64,000 bases of DNA from Aquatica leii (Eukaryota; Arthropoda; Insecta; Coleoptera; Lampyridae): the NCBI GenBank assembly GCA_035610365.1, contig CM069437.1:61156093-61220092 (forward strand), given 5' to 3'. Each line of letters opens with the position of its first letter. Position 1 is the stretch's first letter. The position numbers and the translations under genes were made by a program. Under the pieces are notes generated by a model. The model had not been told where the DNA came from. It saw only the letters and a list, made by a program, of their open reading frames with translations, and made no database searches. Positions 20,306 through 30,089 of this stretch are shown here, piece after piece.

Positions 20306-20344
20306 TTAATCAGCATTTACCAAAATTTAATTTTCAAAATTTGA

Positions 20345-22020
20345 TTAAAATTTACTGGTTAGTGTACTGTGTAGATGCTTTTTTCTATCTAAATAAGTTA
20401 ACTGTAATTAGTTAATATAATACATATTTTGTGCTGCGAACATCACAAACGACAATATTTTTTTGTTAGTGTAGTTACGTAATGGGCATAAAAGCTCTAA
20501 TGTGGCAAACTGCAAACTAGAAATCCACATAAAACTAAGTGTTCAACGTCAATTATTATATTAAAACGAGTACGCGACAAATGGAAAAGTCATTTAAAAA
20601 ATCTTGAAATTCAGTTTAAAATTAAGAAAAAATACGATGTTGAAGTTAATGTCAAATTTTACAGTGATAGTACTAACATATTTCTTGTGTTTTTTTTAAT
20701 TTTTTTTTTAAAAGAATATAATTTTACAAAGGACAACACAACAAATAATGTACGTTACTCGCATCAAAAGTTTCTTAGCATAACTCGATCACATGCAACG
20801 CTCGGCAACTTTCGACGCTTGTTACGTAAATTACTATTGTAATTACGGTTATGTGAATACCTAATATGCTTTTGTCTTTAAATAAAATGGCGACCGTGAT
20901 GAAGTGCGCACAATAGCGCCATGTAACGTTGTCTACAAAAAACTACAACCCAGATGTAGTCAGTTGTCTCTCCTACCTGAAGAGTAAAATAGAACTACAT
21001 AATAAAGTTATAAACAATGTAGTAAATATGTAGTAAACTACAGCGTAGCAAAATATTAAACAAATTTTCTTTAATGTATTATAAAACTACTAAAAATGAA
21101 TTCATTTAAGATTCACATTAGAAATCTATGATCTAGCATCCAATGTATGATTTTGATGTAGTGTGTGAAGGCGACCAAATTCTTGAATAGATACTACCAC
21201 GATGGTAAAATTTGCCTGCAAACTAAATTAAATTAAAATGTATTCAACTTATGAAGAAGCATAACTTTTAACTAATTATTTCTTGGATTTTATTAATTTT
21301 TTGCTACTTTTTAACTAAATTTGTAAATTTTTGTTTAAATTGACACTAAATAACAGAATTGTGGTAAAGTAATTATTATATATGTACCTATAACGCAAAA
21401 TTCTATATTATTAATGCAATACACTGTTTTACCTGTAATTAATTTTAATGACCAACATTCACAAATTATACTAATGTCAAGAAAAAACTAAGCATCTCTG
21501 ATATAAATACATTGATGGAAATTTTGCTTAAAAAGAAAAATTAAGTTTTAATTGGTACGCCACTTAATTATTGACTTGCTTACTCAGTTTGAGATTTATG
21601 AATTTTTTTCTTAGTATTTAACTGTGAAGTATTAAAATATAATCATTATAAAAATTGTAATTATAAAAGTTTCAGCCTAACAAGTTTAAGAAGTGTTCAT
21701 TAAGTGTATGAGAATTTGATGAGGAACGAGTTTTATATTTTTTATGCAAAAAATGTGTTTAATGAAGTTTTATTTGGTTTACGAGGTGCTATCTAAAATA
21801 TTTAAATCAAGCCAATAAATAAATACAATTCTATGTTTGCATTTAGTATATACTACAAGCGTGGAAGCTTTGTCTGTTACAAAGTAACAGATTTTTAAAG
21901 TAACAATGTATATTTTTATATTATTAGAATCTTACTGATAGCTAATTACTAATCATTTACGTTATTGTTTTAAATTGTCATTTTTGTCAAATACAAAACT
22001 TATTTACATAAATCTCAATG
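20345..22020. other. AT-rich region, nothing recognised
   Basis: No recognisable frame, array or terminal repeat was found between PLE F4 copy 3 and PLE F3. Confidence 0.45.
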
Positions 22021-22349
22021 ATGTTAACTTTCAAAATTCTTTTTTGTTAATAAATAATAAATGTGCATATGTGTCTTTGATAAAGATTTTTGTTAATGTT
22101 AATTTAGATTTCGTATTGTTATTTATAATTATATCAGTCTGATGATGATCTTCCAATGAAATGATTACAACAACTTTTAACTTTAACTTTTTAATTACAA
22201 TTATATTGGGGCTACGACTTAAATTATTATTGGATTTAAACAAAAATAAAGTAAATACTAGTAAACAACAAGCAACAACGTTGATAAAAATAATAAACAT
22301 CACAAGACAACAATTTGTCCCTGTTAAAGTTGTTGGATACTTTAATAAT

Positions 22350-24240
22350 TTCAATCGCTTCTCTAATCTTTCTTGAACGCCAGTTTTTGGTTTTAGCAAT
22401 CGTTATAGTTTTTTCGAAGTTTATGTTATGTAAAGTGTTTAGCGCATGTTAGGCAATGGCAGATTTAGAAGATTGAAGTAAACGAAGATGTCTTTTGTGT
22501 TCTTTTAGTCTAGTTTAAATAGTTTTACCAGTTTCTCCAATATATACCTTGCCACAAGCGCATGGAACTTGATACACTCCACAGGTGTTATGTGGAATTT
22601 TATCTTTTACAGGGTTTATCAAATTTTTAATTTTCGTGGTAGTATTATAAGCAACTTGTCATGTTTTTTCAGTATTCTTACAATTTTGTCACTTATATTG
22701 GCAACAAAAAGTAGAACAGCAAAATTGTTGCTTATAGTTGAATCATTTGGTACAGTAGGTCTAGTTTTTGGTCGAAGATACTTTTTAATTTGTTCTTTGT
22801 TAAAACCATTTCTTATAAAAACTTTCTCAAGGTAATCTAATTCTTCTGGTAATTTATCTTGATGGCAAATTGTCATCGCACGGTTGTATAATGTGCGAAT
22901 TGTTCCAAATTTTTGAGATGGATGATGATGAGAATTTGCGTTTATATATTGATCCGTATGTGTTGGTTTTCGATAAACTGAATGTATTAAAGTACCATCT
23001 GGTTTTCTTTCTATCTTTACATCAAGAAAAGGTAAGGTACCATTAATTTCTTTTTCAATACTAAATTTTATGTTTGGGTGTTGATTATTTAGGTATTGAA
23101 GAAAAATTTGTAGTTCATCTTCACCATGGGACCAGATTGCAAAAACATCATCAACATATCTAAGTCATAGTTTTGGTTTTTTAGATGCAAATTTTAGAGC
23201 TTCTTCTTCAAAATGTTCCATAAAGTAATTTGCAATAGATGGAGAAATTGCTGACCCTATTGCTACACTATCTATTTGTTTATAATATTCACCATTAAAC
23301 AAAAAGAATAAAGTTGTTAAACAATGTTCAAATAACTTGATTGTATTGTTATCAAACTGTCGTTTTAAAAGATGTAAAGTATCAACTATTGGTACTTTAG
23401 TGAACAATGAGACAACGTCAAAACTAACTATTAAGTAATTTGAAGATAACTTCTGTTTACTAATTATTTCAATGAAATGCTGTGCATTCTTTATAAATAA
23501 ATTACTTAATAAGGTTGCAATATTGAATTTAAATACTTAGCTAATTGAAAAGTTGTCGATCCAATACAGCTAACAATTGGTCAAAGAGGTGAATTTAGCT
23601 TGTGTAGCTTAGGTAATCCATAGAACCTTGAAATAAGAGAATCTTTTGGCGTTAGTTTTTAGACAGTCTCCGTTGATAAATTACTTTCTTTCAATAGTTT
23701 TGTTGTTAATAGTTTGTATTTGTTATTAGGGTGTTTTTATAGTTTTATGTAAGATGTGGGATCATTGAGTAAATCGTTAGCTTTGTTGATGTACTCTGTT
23801 TTATCCATCATTACAGTAGCTCTTTCTTTATCTGCTGGTAGAACTATAAGAATAGTATTGCTTCTTAGATCTTTAGTGTTTGATGTTGAGCATAAGTATG
23901 GAAGTTTTGCTTCTCGTAGTATTCTTGTTGTTTCGAAACGGGTTTCGGCTGCTTCACGATCTGGAAGATGACTGATGCTGGCTTCAATTTTGGATATAAT
24001 TTCCGCAACAGGAATTCTCAAAGGAGCAACAGCAAACCCAAACCTTTAGATAAAACAGAACGAGCAGTATCGGATAATGCATAAGAGCTTAAGTTAACTA
24101 CTAGCTTATCATTTCTACAAGTAATGTCTTTCAAGGATCTATTAATTTGGTTGTTAAGCAATTTATTAAATTTACTTATCTGTCTAGTAGTCTGTAGAAC
24201 TGTTGTGTTTCTTTTCGGTGTTGGAAGAATGAATACACGA
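22350..24240 (-). pseudogene. PLE F3 reverse transcriptase-endonuclease, nearly full length, broken
   Basis: From about 24240 leftwards: VLSKGLGFAVAPLRIPVAE (N-terminal PLE motif), LPDREAAETRFETTRILREA, ILIVLPADKERATVMMDKTE, YGLPKLHK, DVVSLFTKVP-type block near 23400, GSAISPSIANYFMEHFEE, LRYVDDVFAIWSHGED (active site near 23150), [72 protein letters not shown] (GIY-YIG, about 22550) and EAIEIIKVSNNFNRD. All domains are in the canonical order, at about 625 codons. Scattered stops and frameshifts disable it. Confidence 0.8.
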
Positions 24241-24669
24241 TTGTAATAAACAACTTACTTTTTAATAAAGATAATTTCATATGACTACATTTTTACATGT
24301 GTTAATATTTATTTCTATCTTACATTACGCGCCAAAACGAACGTCTTCCGCCTTTTTTTTATGCTAAAAGATGGCGTTTATACTAACTTATATGTACAGT
24401 ATGTTACATTAATAAAATACATTATAAGAACATAAGATCATCAAAAAATTTCCAATCACCATTTAACAGTTGTTGACATAAAAGAACTTGTAAGTGATGA
24501 ATTTCTTTATCAATCTTATACAGTCCACTTCTTGTAGTTTTAATACTATTTTGTAGGTGGATAAAGCTTGCTTTTTTACAAATCTTTTTGACTCCTAGAC
24601 TTTGAATGTGATGTTTGATTTTTATGAAATTAGGAATTAAGTGATTAGATCTACATCGTTTTAAACTAC

Positions 24670-25200
24670 CAGAAGCATTAGATTACTTTGAGAAAGTTTT
24701 TATAAGAAATAGTTTTAACAAAGAACAAATTAAAAAGTATCTTCGACCAAAAACTAGACTTACTGTACCAAATGATTCAACCATAAGCAACAATATTACT
24801 GTTCTACCTTTTGTTGCCAATATAAGTGACAAAAGAAGGATAAAAAGAATACTGAAAAAACATGACATTAAAATTGCTTATAATACTACCACAAAAATTA
24901 AAAGTTTGTTTAATCCTAGGTTAAAAAGACAAAAGACATCTTCGTTTACTTCAACTTCCTAAATCTGCCATTGCCGAACATGCGATAAACACTTTACGTG
25001 ACATAAACTTTGAAAAAACTATAACGATTGCAAAACCAAAAACTGGCGTTCAAGAAAGATCAGAGAAGCGATTGAAACAACTTTAACAGGGACAATGGTT
25101 ATGAATTATCCGACACCTGGTTACCTGTTATTTCCTGATCTTTACTTTATCCACCAAACACGCTATAAGCTACGTCTACAGTTTTTAATGGTGGTTTTTC
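24670..25200 (+). pseudogene. PLE F3 inverted arm, C-terminal remnant
   Basis: The plus strand reads YFEKVFIRNSFNKEQIKKYL, RPKTRLTVPNDSTISNNI, NISDKRRIKRILKKHDIKI and, after a deletion, AKTKNWRSRKIREAIE-like codons. It closely parallels 22350-22870 read on the other strand, but lacks the VYQVPCACG-VYIGE core. Confidence 0.7.
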
Positions 25201-25297
25201 TTTAGACCTTTGAGCAAATTCTGTTGCTAAAAAAACTTACAACATTTATAAAAATTTTCTAGTTACCTTAGTTTTATAATTGTCATTTGATTAATTG

Positions 25298-25338
25298 TCA
25301 CTTGAGGAAGAACGTAGACCACGTTCGAAAGCTTGTGA
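25298..25338 (+). ncRNA. hammerhead-like motif of PLE F3
   Basis: Helix I is TCAC (25298-25301) against GTGA (25335-25338), a perfect match. The box is TTGAGGA (one change from CTGANGA), helix II is GAACG against CGTTC, and GAAAGCTT follows at 25327-25334. Here helix III would be the palindrome AGCU, where the other families have ACGU. Confidence 0.6.
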
Positions 25339-25619
25339 GTCTTTTAATAAATATATTACACCATTTACCCAAAATTTTACTATTTTAAAATATAACATGC
25401 AGAAAAAAATAAACAAGACTACCAAAAGTAAAGACAATTGCAAAATAAATCAAGTCAATACGAGGGTTAAGTATTATTGAGAAAAAGAAAATGTAGTTAT
25501 TCATGGAAAACAACTTGTTGTTTATTAGATAGTACATTTCTTTAGCTGTCTATGTCAGATGAGTTGGTAAAATTCGGTTGAATAGTGTTTGAGACAACTC
25601 ATTGAATAATTTTTGTTAT

Positions 25620-26165
25620 CGAAAAAATGGAACTGTCCCGAGAGATCTTGAACGCATATGAGTGTAAGCAAAGTTTAAAATCAACGTTTGGGGATTTAGC
25701 ACCACCATTAGCTACGGTTCCATAGATGGTGTAAAGAATTTGAATGAGGTTGCAACTTAGCTGTACAAAGAAAAAGAACTGTCTTTTTTAACTGTTGTTA
25801 ACCCTGAAAATATTACTGAAGTGAAGAAGTTGCTGCAAGAGGACAACCGAAATACCTATGCAATAATAGAGTCCAAACTGAAGATTTGATCCTCGCAAGT
25901 GAAATCAATATTGCACGTACATTTACATTTGAAAAATATTGTAAGTCGGTTTGTATCCTATGATTCACAGATTTAGAAAAAACAGAACGTGTTAGAATTT
26001 GGCAGCACACTTTAGATAGGTAGAATGCTGGAGATCATTTGTAAAATTGTTACTGGGGATAAAACTTACATACCGTTTTTTGATGTTCTCACTTGCCAAG
26101 AAAACCGAATATGGAAACACAAAGAGTAGAAGGATGTAACATATCAAACTACCCAAACTTGCTTG
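25620..26165 (+). pseudogene. mariner transposase relic
   Basis: Blocks in order: MELSREILNAYECKQSLKST, FGDLAPPLATV, ENITEVKKLLQEDNRNTYAI, SSQVKSILHVHLHLKNIVSR (helix-turn-helix region), RMLEIICKIVTGDKTYIPFF (TGDET block with Glu changed to Lys) and ENRIWKH. The order matches mariner/SETMAR-type transposases. The downstream catalytic residues are missing and the acidic residue is mutated. Confidence 0.7.
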
Positions 26166-26484
26166 GTACAAGTTTGACACAAGAAGGAAAGGTACAGCAT
26201 CGGAAATGTATCCATAGAAGAGAAATCCAGTAAAACTCAGTCGGATGGGCTAGATAACAGAACAGAACGTGCTTAGAGTTGACGTGGTTCAGCAAGGCAG
26301 CTACCTTACCGCTGAACCTTGTTTCTAAGGCAGAAAACCAACTAGGTAGGATAAAGACTTGATCAAGCGTGAGGAAAACAAGGAAAACAGAGTTAATATA
26401 ATATAATAAATTAAAAACTAAATACCTACTTTGTTGTCGCATATTTATGAAGAAAACTAAAAACGTTAGCAAATTAAAATTATT

Positions 26485-26850
26485 TTACTGAAGGCTGTGG
26501 TCTTTTTTTGCGAATGGTCTATACATGATAACATCAGCCACCAATCTAAGTATGACTTGAGAAGAATTGGGATAGGGGCTGATAGTGGTTAATAGGACAC
26601 CCCGATCATTATCAAATTTGCGACAAGCGAGAATCTCATGTGTCGGAATATCGACACACGATGAACAGCAATCGATGTCGGCATCCAAAACGCTAATGCG
26701 TTTCAGATGACAACGAAATCTACCGTGTGATGAAAGGATAATCACGGTATATCGTCCGGGGACGTGGGACATTCTGACCCAGGTAAGGATATTCGGAATA
26801 AGGATATAGATATTACGCTCTTTATGGGAAGTGTTCCACACCGACGCCAT
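26485..26850 (-). pseudogene. R1/Jockey-type LINE C-terminal fragment
   Basis: A 121-codon minus-strand frame ends with LSSHGRFRCHLKRISVLDAD, CCSSCVDIPTHEILACRKFD and SSQVILRLVADVI. The (L)TGHG-F--YLHRF spacing followed by C-x2-C-x4-H-x4-C is the tail of R1, LOA and Jockey-clade retrotransposons, downstream of the reverse transcriptase. The polymerase domain itself is not visible upstream. Confidence 0.65.
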
Positions 26851-27156
26851 TTACTCAAGATCAAGACCTTGAGGAGGCGTTGAGCAGCTTGAAACAACGA
26901 AAAATCATTAATCGAAACGTGCTGGTTTAAGAAGTTGCACGTACCAGTTTTGCTTAGAAGTTTAGGAGATGTAGGGGAAGATGCTTGGATATAAAACAAA
27001 AGATATCTACAGGAACCGTACGATAATAGCCTATGATACTTTTTAGGAATCACGACTGGAGCTGTGGTTACAGAATTGTAATTCAAAACAAATTAAAAAA
27101 GTCTATTGTTGTAAACGGTAATTGCAAAGATTGAAAAAATTAGTTCGTCGACTCAC

Positions 27157-27530
27157 CTGTTTTGGGTAGCTTTAAATTGGAGATGGTCGTAGATTTGATA
27201 GGGTAGTACCCAAAGTAGATTGGTGTATCGGTGTCTTGCGTCACCTTTCTTTGCGAGTAAAAAAAAAGGGTCTGAGGTAAATAAAGGTCTCCAAACCCGC
27301 AACGCAACCGTGCGTTAAAAATTAGACAACAGGCTGTTACAACGAAATTATTACTACGATTGATTTGTACTTGTATGGCATTACAACAAGAGACAGACAA
27401 AGCCATTTCCAAACTTATAAACTTATAAAAATATCTAGATAAAAAGTACATAAATCGTTCGTATTTAGTCGACACACAAATAATAATAAGGTTAAATAAT
27501 ATAAAAAGGATTAGAATTATAATTAGCATT
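27157..27530 (-). other. possible minus-strand exon with consensus donor
   Basis: A 129-codon open frame (27140-27529) includes LRCGFGDLYLPQTLFFYSQ and FGYYPIKSTTISNLKLPKTG. It runs into CAG|GTGAGT at 27151-27159, a perfect 5' splice donor. The upstream acceptor is not obvious and the protein is not recognised. It could equally be part of an unknown TE. Confidence 0.25.
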
Positions 27531-28052
27531 AAGTAGTAATCATTTACAGTTTATTTCAGGTACTCAAAATAGACCTAAAGTGAAATACGAGAAAAAAATA
27601 ATTAATTTCACACGTTTCCATAGCAAACAGCTACAAATTTAACTTATTTAAACGCGTTCACGATCTGTTTTCTTTTTGTTTTATTGTATTAATCACACCG
27701 GGGCGGGTGACGTCATCTGCGCAAGCAGTATGTAATTTGGTGTAATAATCACACTATTAACGCAACGTAATGAAAATACTCGCTAAATCTCATTACAAGA
27801 AATGAATGTCAAATAGCAATTATATATTCAGTTACATAATAGATATTAATATTTATCGAAATTACGTTATCTTGCGCTTGCTGAATTAATAACAAACAAT
27901 TAATAGTTAAATGGTTCATCTACTGAATAGTTCGGGAAACAAAACCATGATGTATTAGTAGTTTTTTACCACGCACTGACAGCTTTATTTTGTAGCCCGA
28001 CCCGGCATGGATCGATGTTTAAATAATACAATATAAATTTTTTGAATTACAG

Positions 28053-28181
28053 GTGTAACAAAGGATAGTATACTCGAGGTAGAATTTCCATTCTCGCTCA
28101 TGACAAAATTGCTCCATTTGCTACCATCAGTAGGAGTGTTGGTATCCTTTTACTTAACTCTAGTAACAAGTAAACGTGAGG
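28053..28181 (+). other. candidate signal-peptide exon of a host gene
   Basis: It follows TTTTTTGAATTACAG, a good acceptor. An ATG at 28100 begins MTKLLHLLPSVGVLVSFYLT, then LVTSKREG: a short basic start, a hydrophobic run and a small polar cleavage region, which is what a secretory signal peptide looks like. Possible donors are AA|GTAAAC (28170) and GG|GTAATA (28182). The frame is also open upstream of the ATG. A DNA transposon starts about 30 bases downstream. Function is unknown, and the reading phase does not directly join the exon at 32409. Confidence 0.3.
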
Positions 28182-28366
28182 GTAATAAAGAAGGAGCTAA
28201 AAAAGTAGAAATATCCCATAGAAGAAATTACCATGGGTCCAGGCTTGGTTCAGGCAGGGCCTAAGTTTGTACAAGCTTGGGCTAAGCTTGTAAGCCAAGC
28301 TTGGCCGAGCCTTGGTAAAAGTCTGGAATGATAATCATGGTCCAGTCCTGATCGCCAGCCCTGGGC

Positions 28367-28510
28367 CATGCTCAGTTGCCAAGACTGGGCCATGATCGGT
28401 TGCCAAAACTGGGTCATGCTTAATTGCCAGAACTGGGCCATGCTTAGTTGCCAGTACTGGGCCACGCTTAATTACTAGAACTAACCCAAAATTAAATGCC
28501 AAGAATTAGG
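28367..28510. repeat. 24-bp minisatellite, about 6 units
   Basis: The unit is close to ATGCTTAGTTGCCAG-ACTGGGCC. Its multiple-of-three length produces an artefactual repetitive frame (MAQ-WQLS) on the minus strand. Units decay towards the right. Confidence 0.85.
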
Positions 28511-28574
28511 CATTAATAAAACAATGGAATAAATAATTGTATCAACGTATTTACATTTTATTGTTATTACTCGT

Positions 28575-28817
28575 ATTATTGGTATTATGTACTATTTAAA
28601 TTACATCAATTACTATCAAACTCAGCTTCCACATCATTATCAGTTTCATGATGCAGGGAACTAATACCCAGACTCTGAGCGACTTTCGTAGAATTTAATA
28701 CCATAATTTCACTATTTTTAAGCTTGCGATTCACTCTCAGGCCTCAGTGCCGCTCTCCAAATCATTTGTTTTGTACGGTTTTTTGAAACGACGTAATCCT
28801 TGGGCATGATCTTCTGA
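28575..28817 (-). other. possible terminal exon inside the transposon
   Basis: On the minus strand, TTTATTGTCATTTCAG is a good acceptor at about 28818. It is followed by DHAQGLRRFKKPYKTNDLES; one frame over comes VNRKLKNSEIMVLNSTKVAQ and SSLHHETDNDVEAEFDSN before a stop. A frameshift separates the halves. It may be the last exon of the transposon's own gene or a captured host piece; the protein is not recognised. Confidence 0.3.
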
Positions 28818-29639
28818 AATGACAATAAATTATGTTACACAATTACAATAACACTAGGCATCATTACTTCTATTGTTAGACTAAATTCAATTACATCTGT
28901 GAAAAAAATAAGTTGTACAATGTAATATGAAAAATCACACAGTTTAAAACTTATGGAAAATAAAATTCAAATTTGGTAACCATTAAAAGGTTAATTACAA
29001 GATGGTACCTCGAGATAACATTAATACTATAAATAAAGTTATTGATGTACTTAAATACTTACTAGCTTTACGAAGAACCTTGATTGGGTAATTATTCCAC
29101 GTCTAGTAAGGTTCACATTCAAGTTCAACTCATTTTGGCACCTTTTGTTCGATATTTTTTGGTTTCCTGTATCACTAGGGTCATTAATGTCACTCACACA
29201 GCTGATGTTTACACTTTTTTTTTAAACTTGATTTATTTAACGCACGCCATCTTTAAACTCTAAGGTAAGAATCAGACATGATTACTTTTAGTAGCCTCGC
29301 CTCGTGATAATTGCGGAGTAAACGAAAGAAATTATATTTGAAGGTTTTTTCCTTCTAGTTAAAAAGTACTAACATTGAATGACTGTATAACTAAAACTCG
29401 GAGATTTGATTCATCATCTTTACTGCTCTAGCAATGAGAAAAATCTTACATTTAACTAACACGTGATGTAAACAAGGATGGCGGTTGCGCTAAACGATAA
29501 TATCCGAATCTCGCCATACGTAACCGAACGGCTCAAATTTCAATTCTACACTTTCGATATTATTATAACTCAACTTATTAACCGATTTTTTAAAATTTTT
29601 AACGTCGAAAAAAATTATTGCTATTTTTTTGGAAAATCC

Positions 29640-30060
29640 CGCCTTGGCCGAGGCTGGGTCAACCAGTCTTGGCCGAAGCTTGGGTTTCCATGGAATAGCC
29701 AAGGATGGGTTATGCAAACTTGGTCCAAGCTTGGGTAAGAATTGGCATGGCCGAGGATGGGTCAACCAGTCTTGGACCAAGTTTCGGTCCCCATGGAATG
29801 GCCAAGGCTGGGTTATCCAGGCTTGGGCCAAACTTGGATTCTCATGGAATGACCAAGGATGGGTTATCCAAGCTTGGGCCAAGCTTGGCTAATAATTTGC
29901 ATGGCCGAAGCTGGGTCAACCAGTCTTGGCCCAAGCTTGGGTCCCCATGGAATGGCCGAGGCTGAGCTACCCAGTCCTGGGCCAAGTCTGGGCTAATACA
30001 GGTACGCCAAAGTTAGGTTTCCCAGTACTGGCCCAGGTCTGGCCCCGTTGTCTAACTCTG
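29640..30060. repeat. higher-order minisatellite at the right end of the transposon
   Basis: Repeated blocks contain GGCTGGGTCAACCAGTCTTGG, CCAAGCTTGG and CCATGGAATGGCCAAGG. Larger units restart at GGCATGGCCGA (about 29745 and 29900). Stretches are internally palindromic around AAGCTT and CCATGG. All frames through it are by-products of the repeat. Confidence 0.8.
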
Positions 30061-30089
30061 GGGTTTCCTGTATGGGATGTAAGCCGCAG

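Larger units (their letters stand above)
18835..20344 (+). mobile_element. Penelope-like element, family F4, copy 3, with nested insertion
   Basis: The left arm (18835-19035) is inverted. On the minus strand it has a hammerhead-like terminus (CATCAC then GAAACGTCGTCG, about 18845-18890) and codons resembling NNYPSKI. The sense body (19417-20344) encodes the F4 linker and endonuclease. A 300-bp PLE of another family sits inside at 20006-20305. All coding parts are decayed. Confidence 0.65.
19417..20344 (+). pseudogene. PLE F4 copy 3 linker plus endonuclease, split by mini-PLE
   Basis: Blocks: MILTDWYTKVIASNSTINC, MQSKIMILSTIPRKNLTILK, HNVVYKINCNDCNKLHWSHK (decayed YIG), NIGHNFDSLNPIILEVEQ, FITKHNNNTNYNTDINNLIS, and after the insertion IYQNLIFKI and a stop at 20342-20344. 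The reading frame is the same on both sides of the insert (TTA ATC AGC), so the mini-element entered coding sequence. Earlier stops and frameshifts are also present. Confidence 0.75.
22030..25338 (-). mobile_element. Penelope-like element, family F3, with inverted upstream arm
   Basis: The body (22030-24240) is on the minus strand. Beyond its 5' end, at about 24670-25338, lies a plus-strand copy of its 3' part, ending in a hammerhead-like motif. This repeats the layout of F1 and F2 in mirror image. The inverted arm has lost the GIY-YIG core by internal deletion. No target duplication was identified. Confidence 0.7.
28213..30078. mobile_element. DNA transposon with subterminal minisatellites, family unassigned
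   Basis: Termini ATCCCATA (28213-28220) and TATGGGAT (30071-30078) are inverted, with looser similarity continuing inwards (CCCATA-AGAAA / CCCATACAGGAAA). Both ends carry repeats rich in TTGGCC and AAGCTTGG: 24-bp units on the left, longer mixed units on the right. The middle holds a short coding-like segment (28575-28817). No transposase was recognised and no clear target duplication was found. Confidence 0.5.

Noticed and set aside
22125..22170. CTGATGATGATCTTCCAATGAAATG on the plus strand, hammerhead-like
   Set aside because: The GAAA is followed by TG, no helix II forms, and it is on the wrong strand for the F3 3' end.
28250..28465. 71-codon repetitive frame on the minus strand
   Set aside because: It is a by-product of a 24-bp minisatellite.
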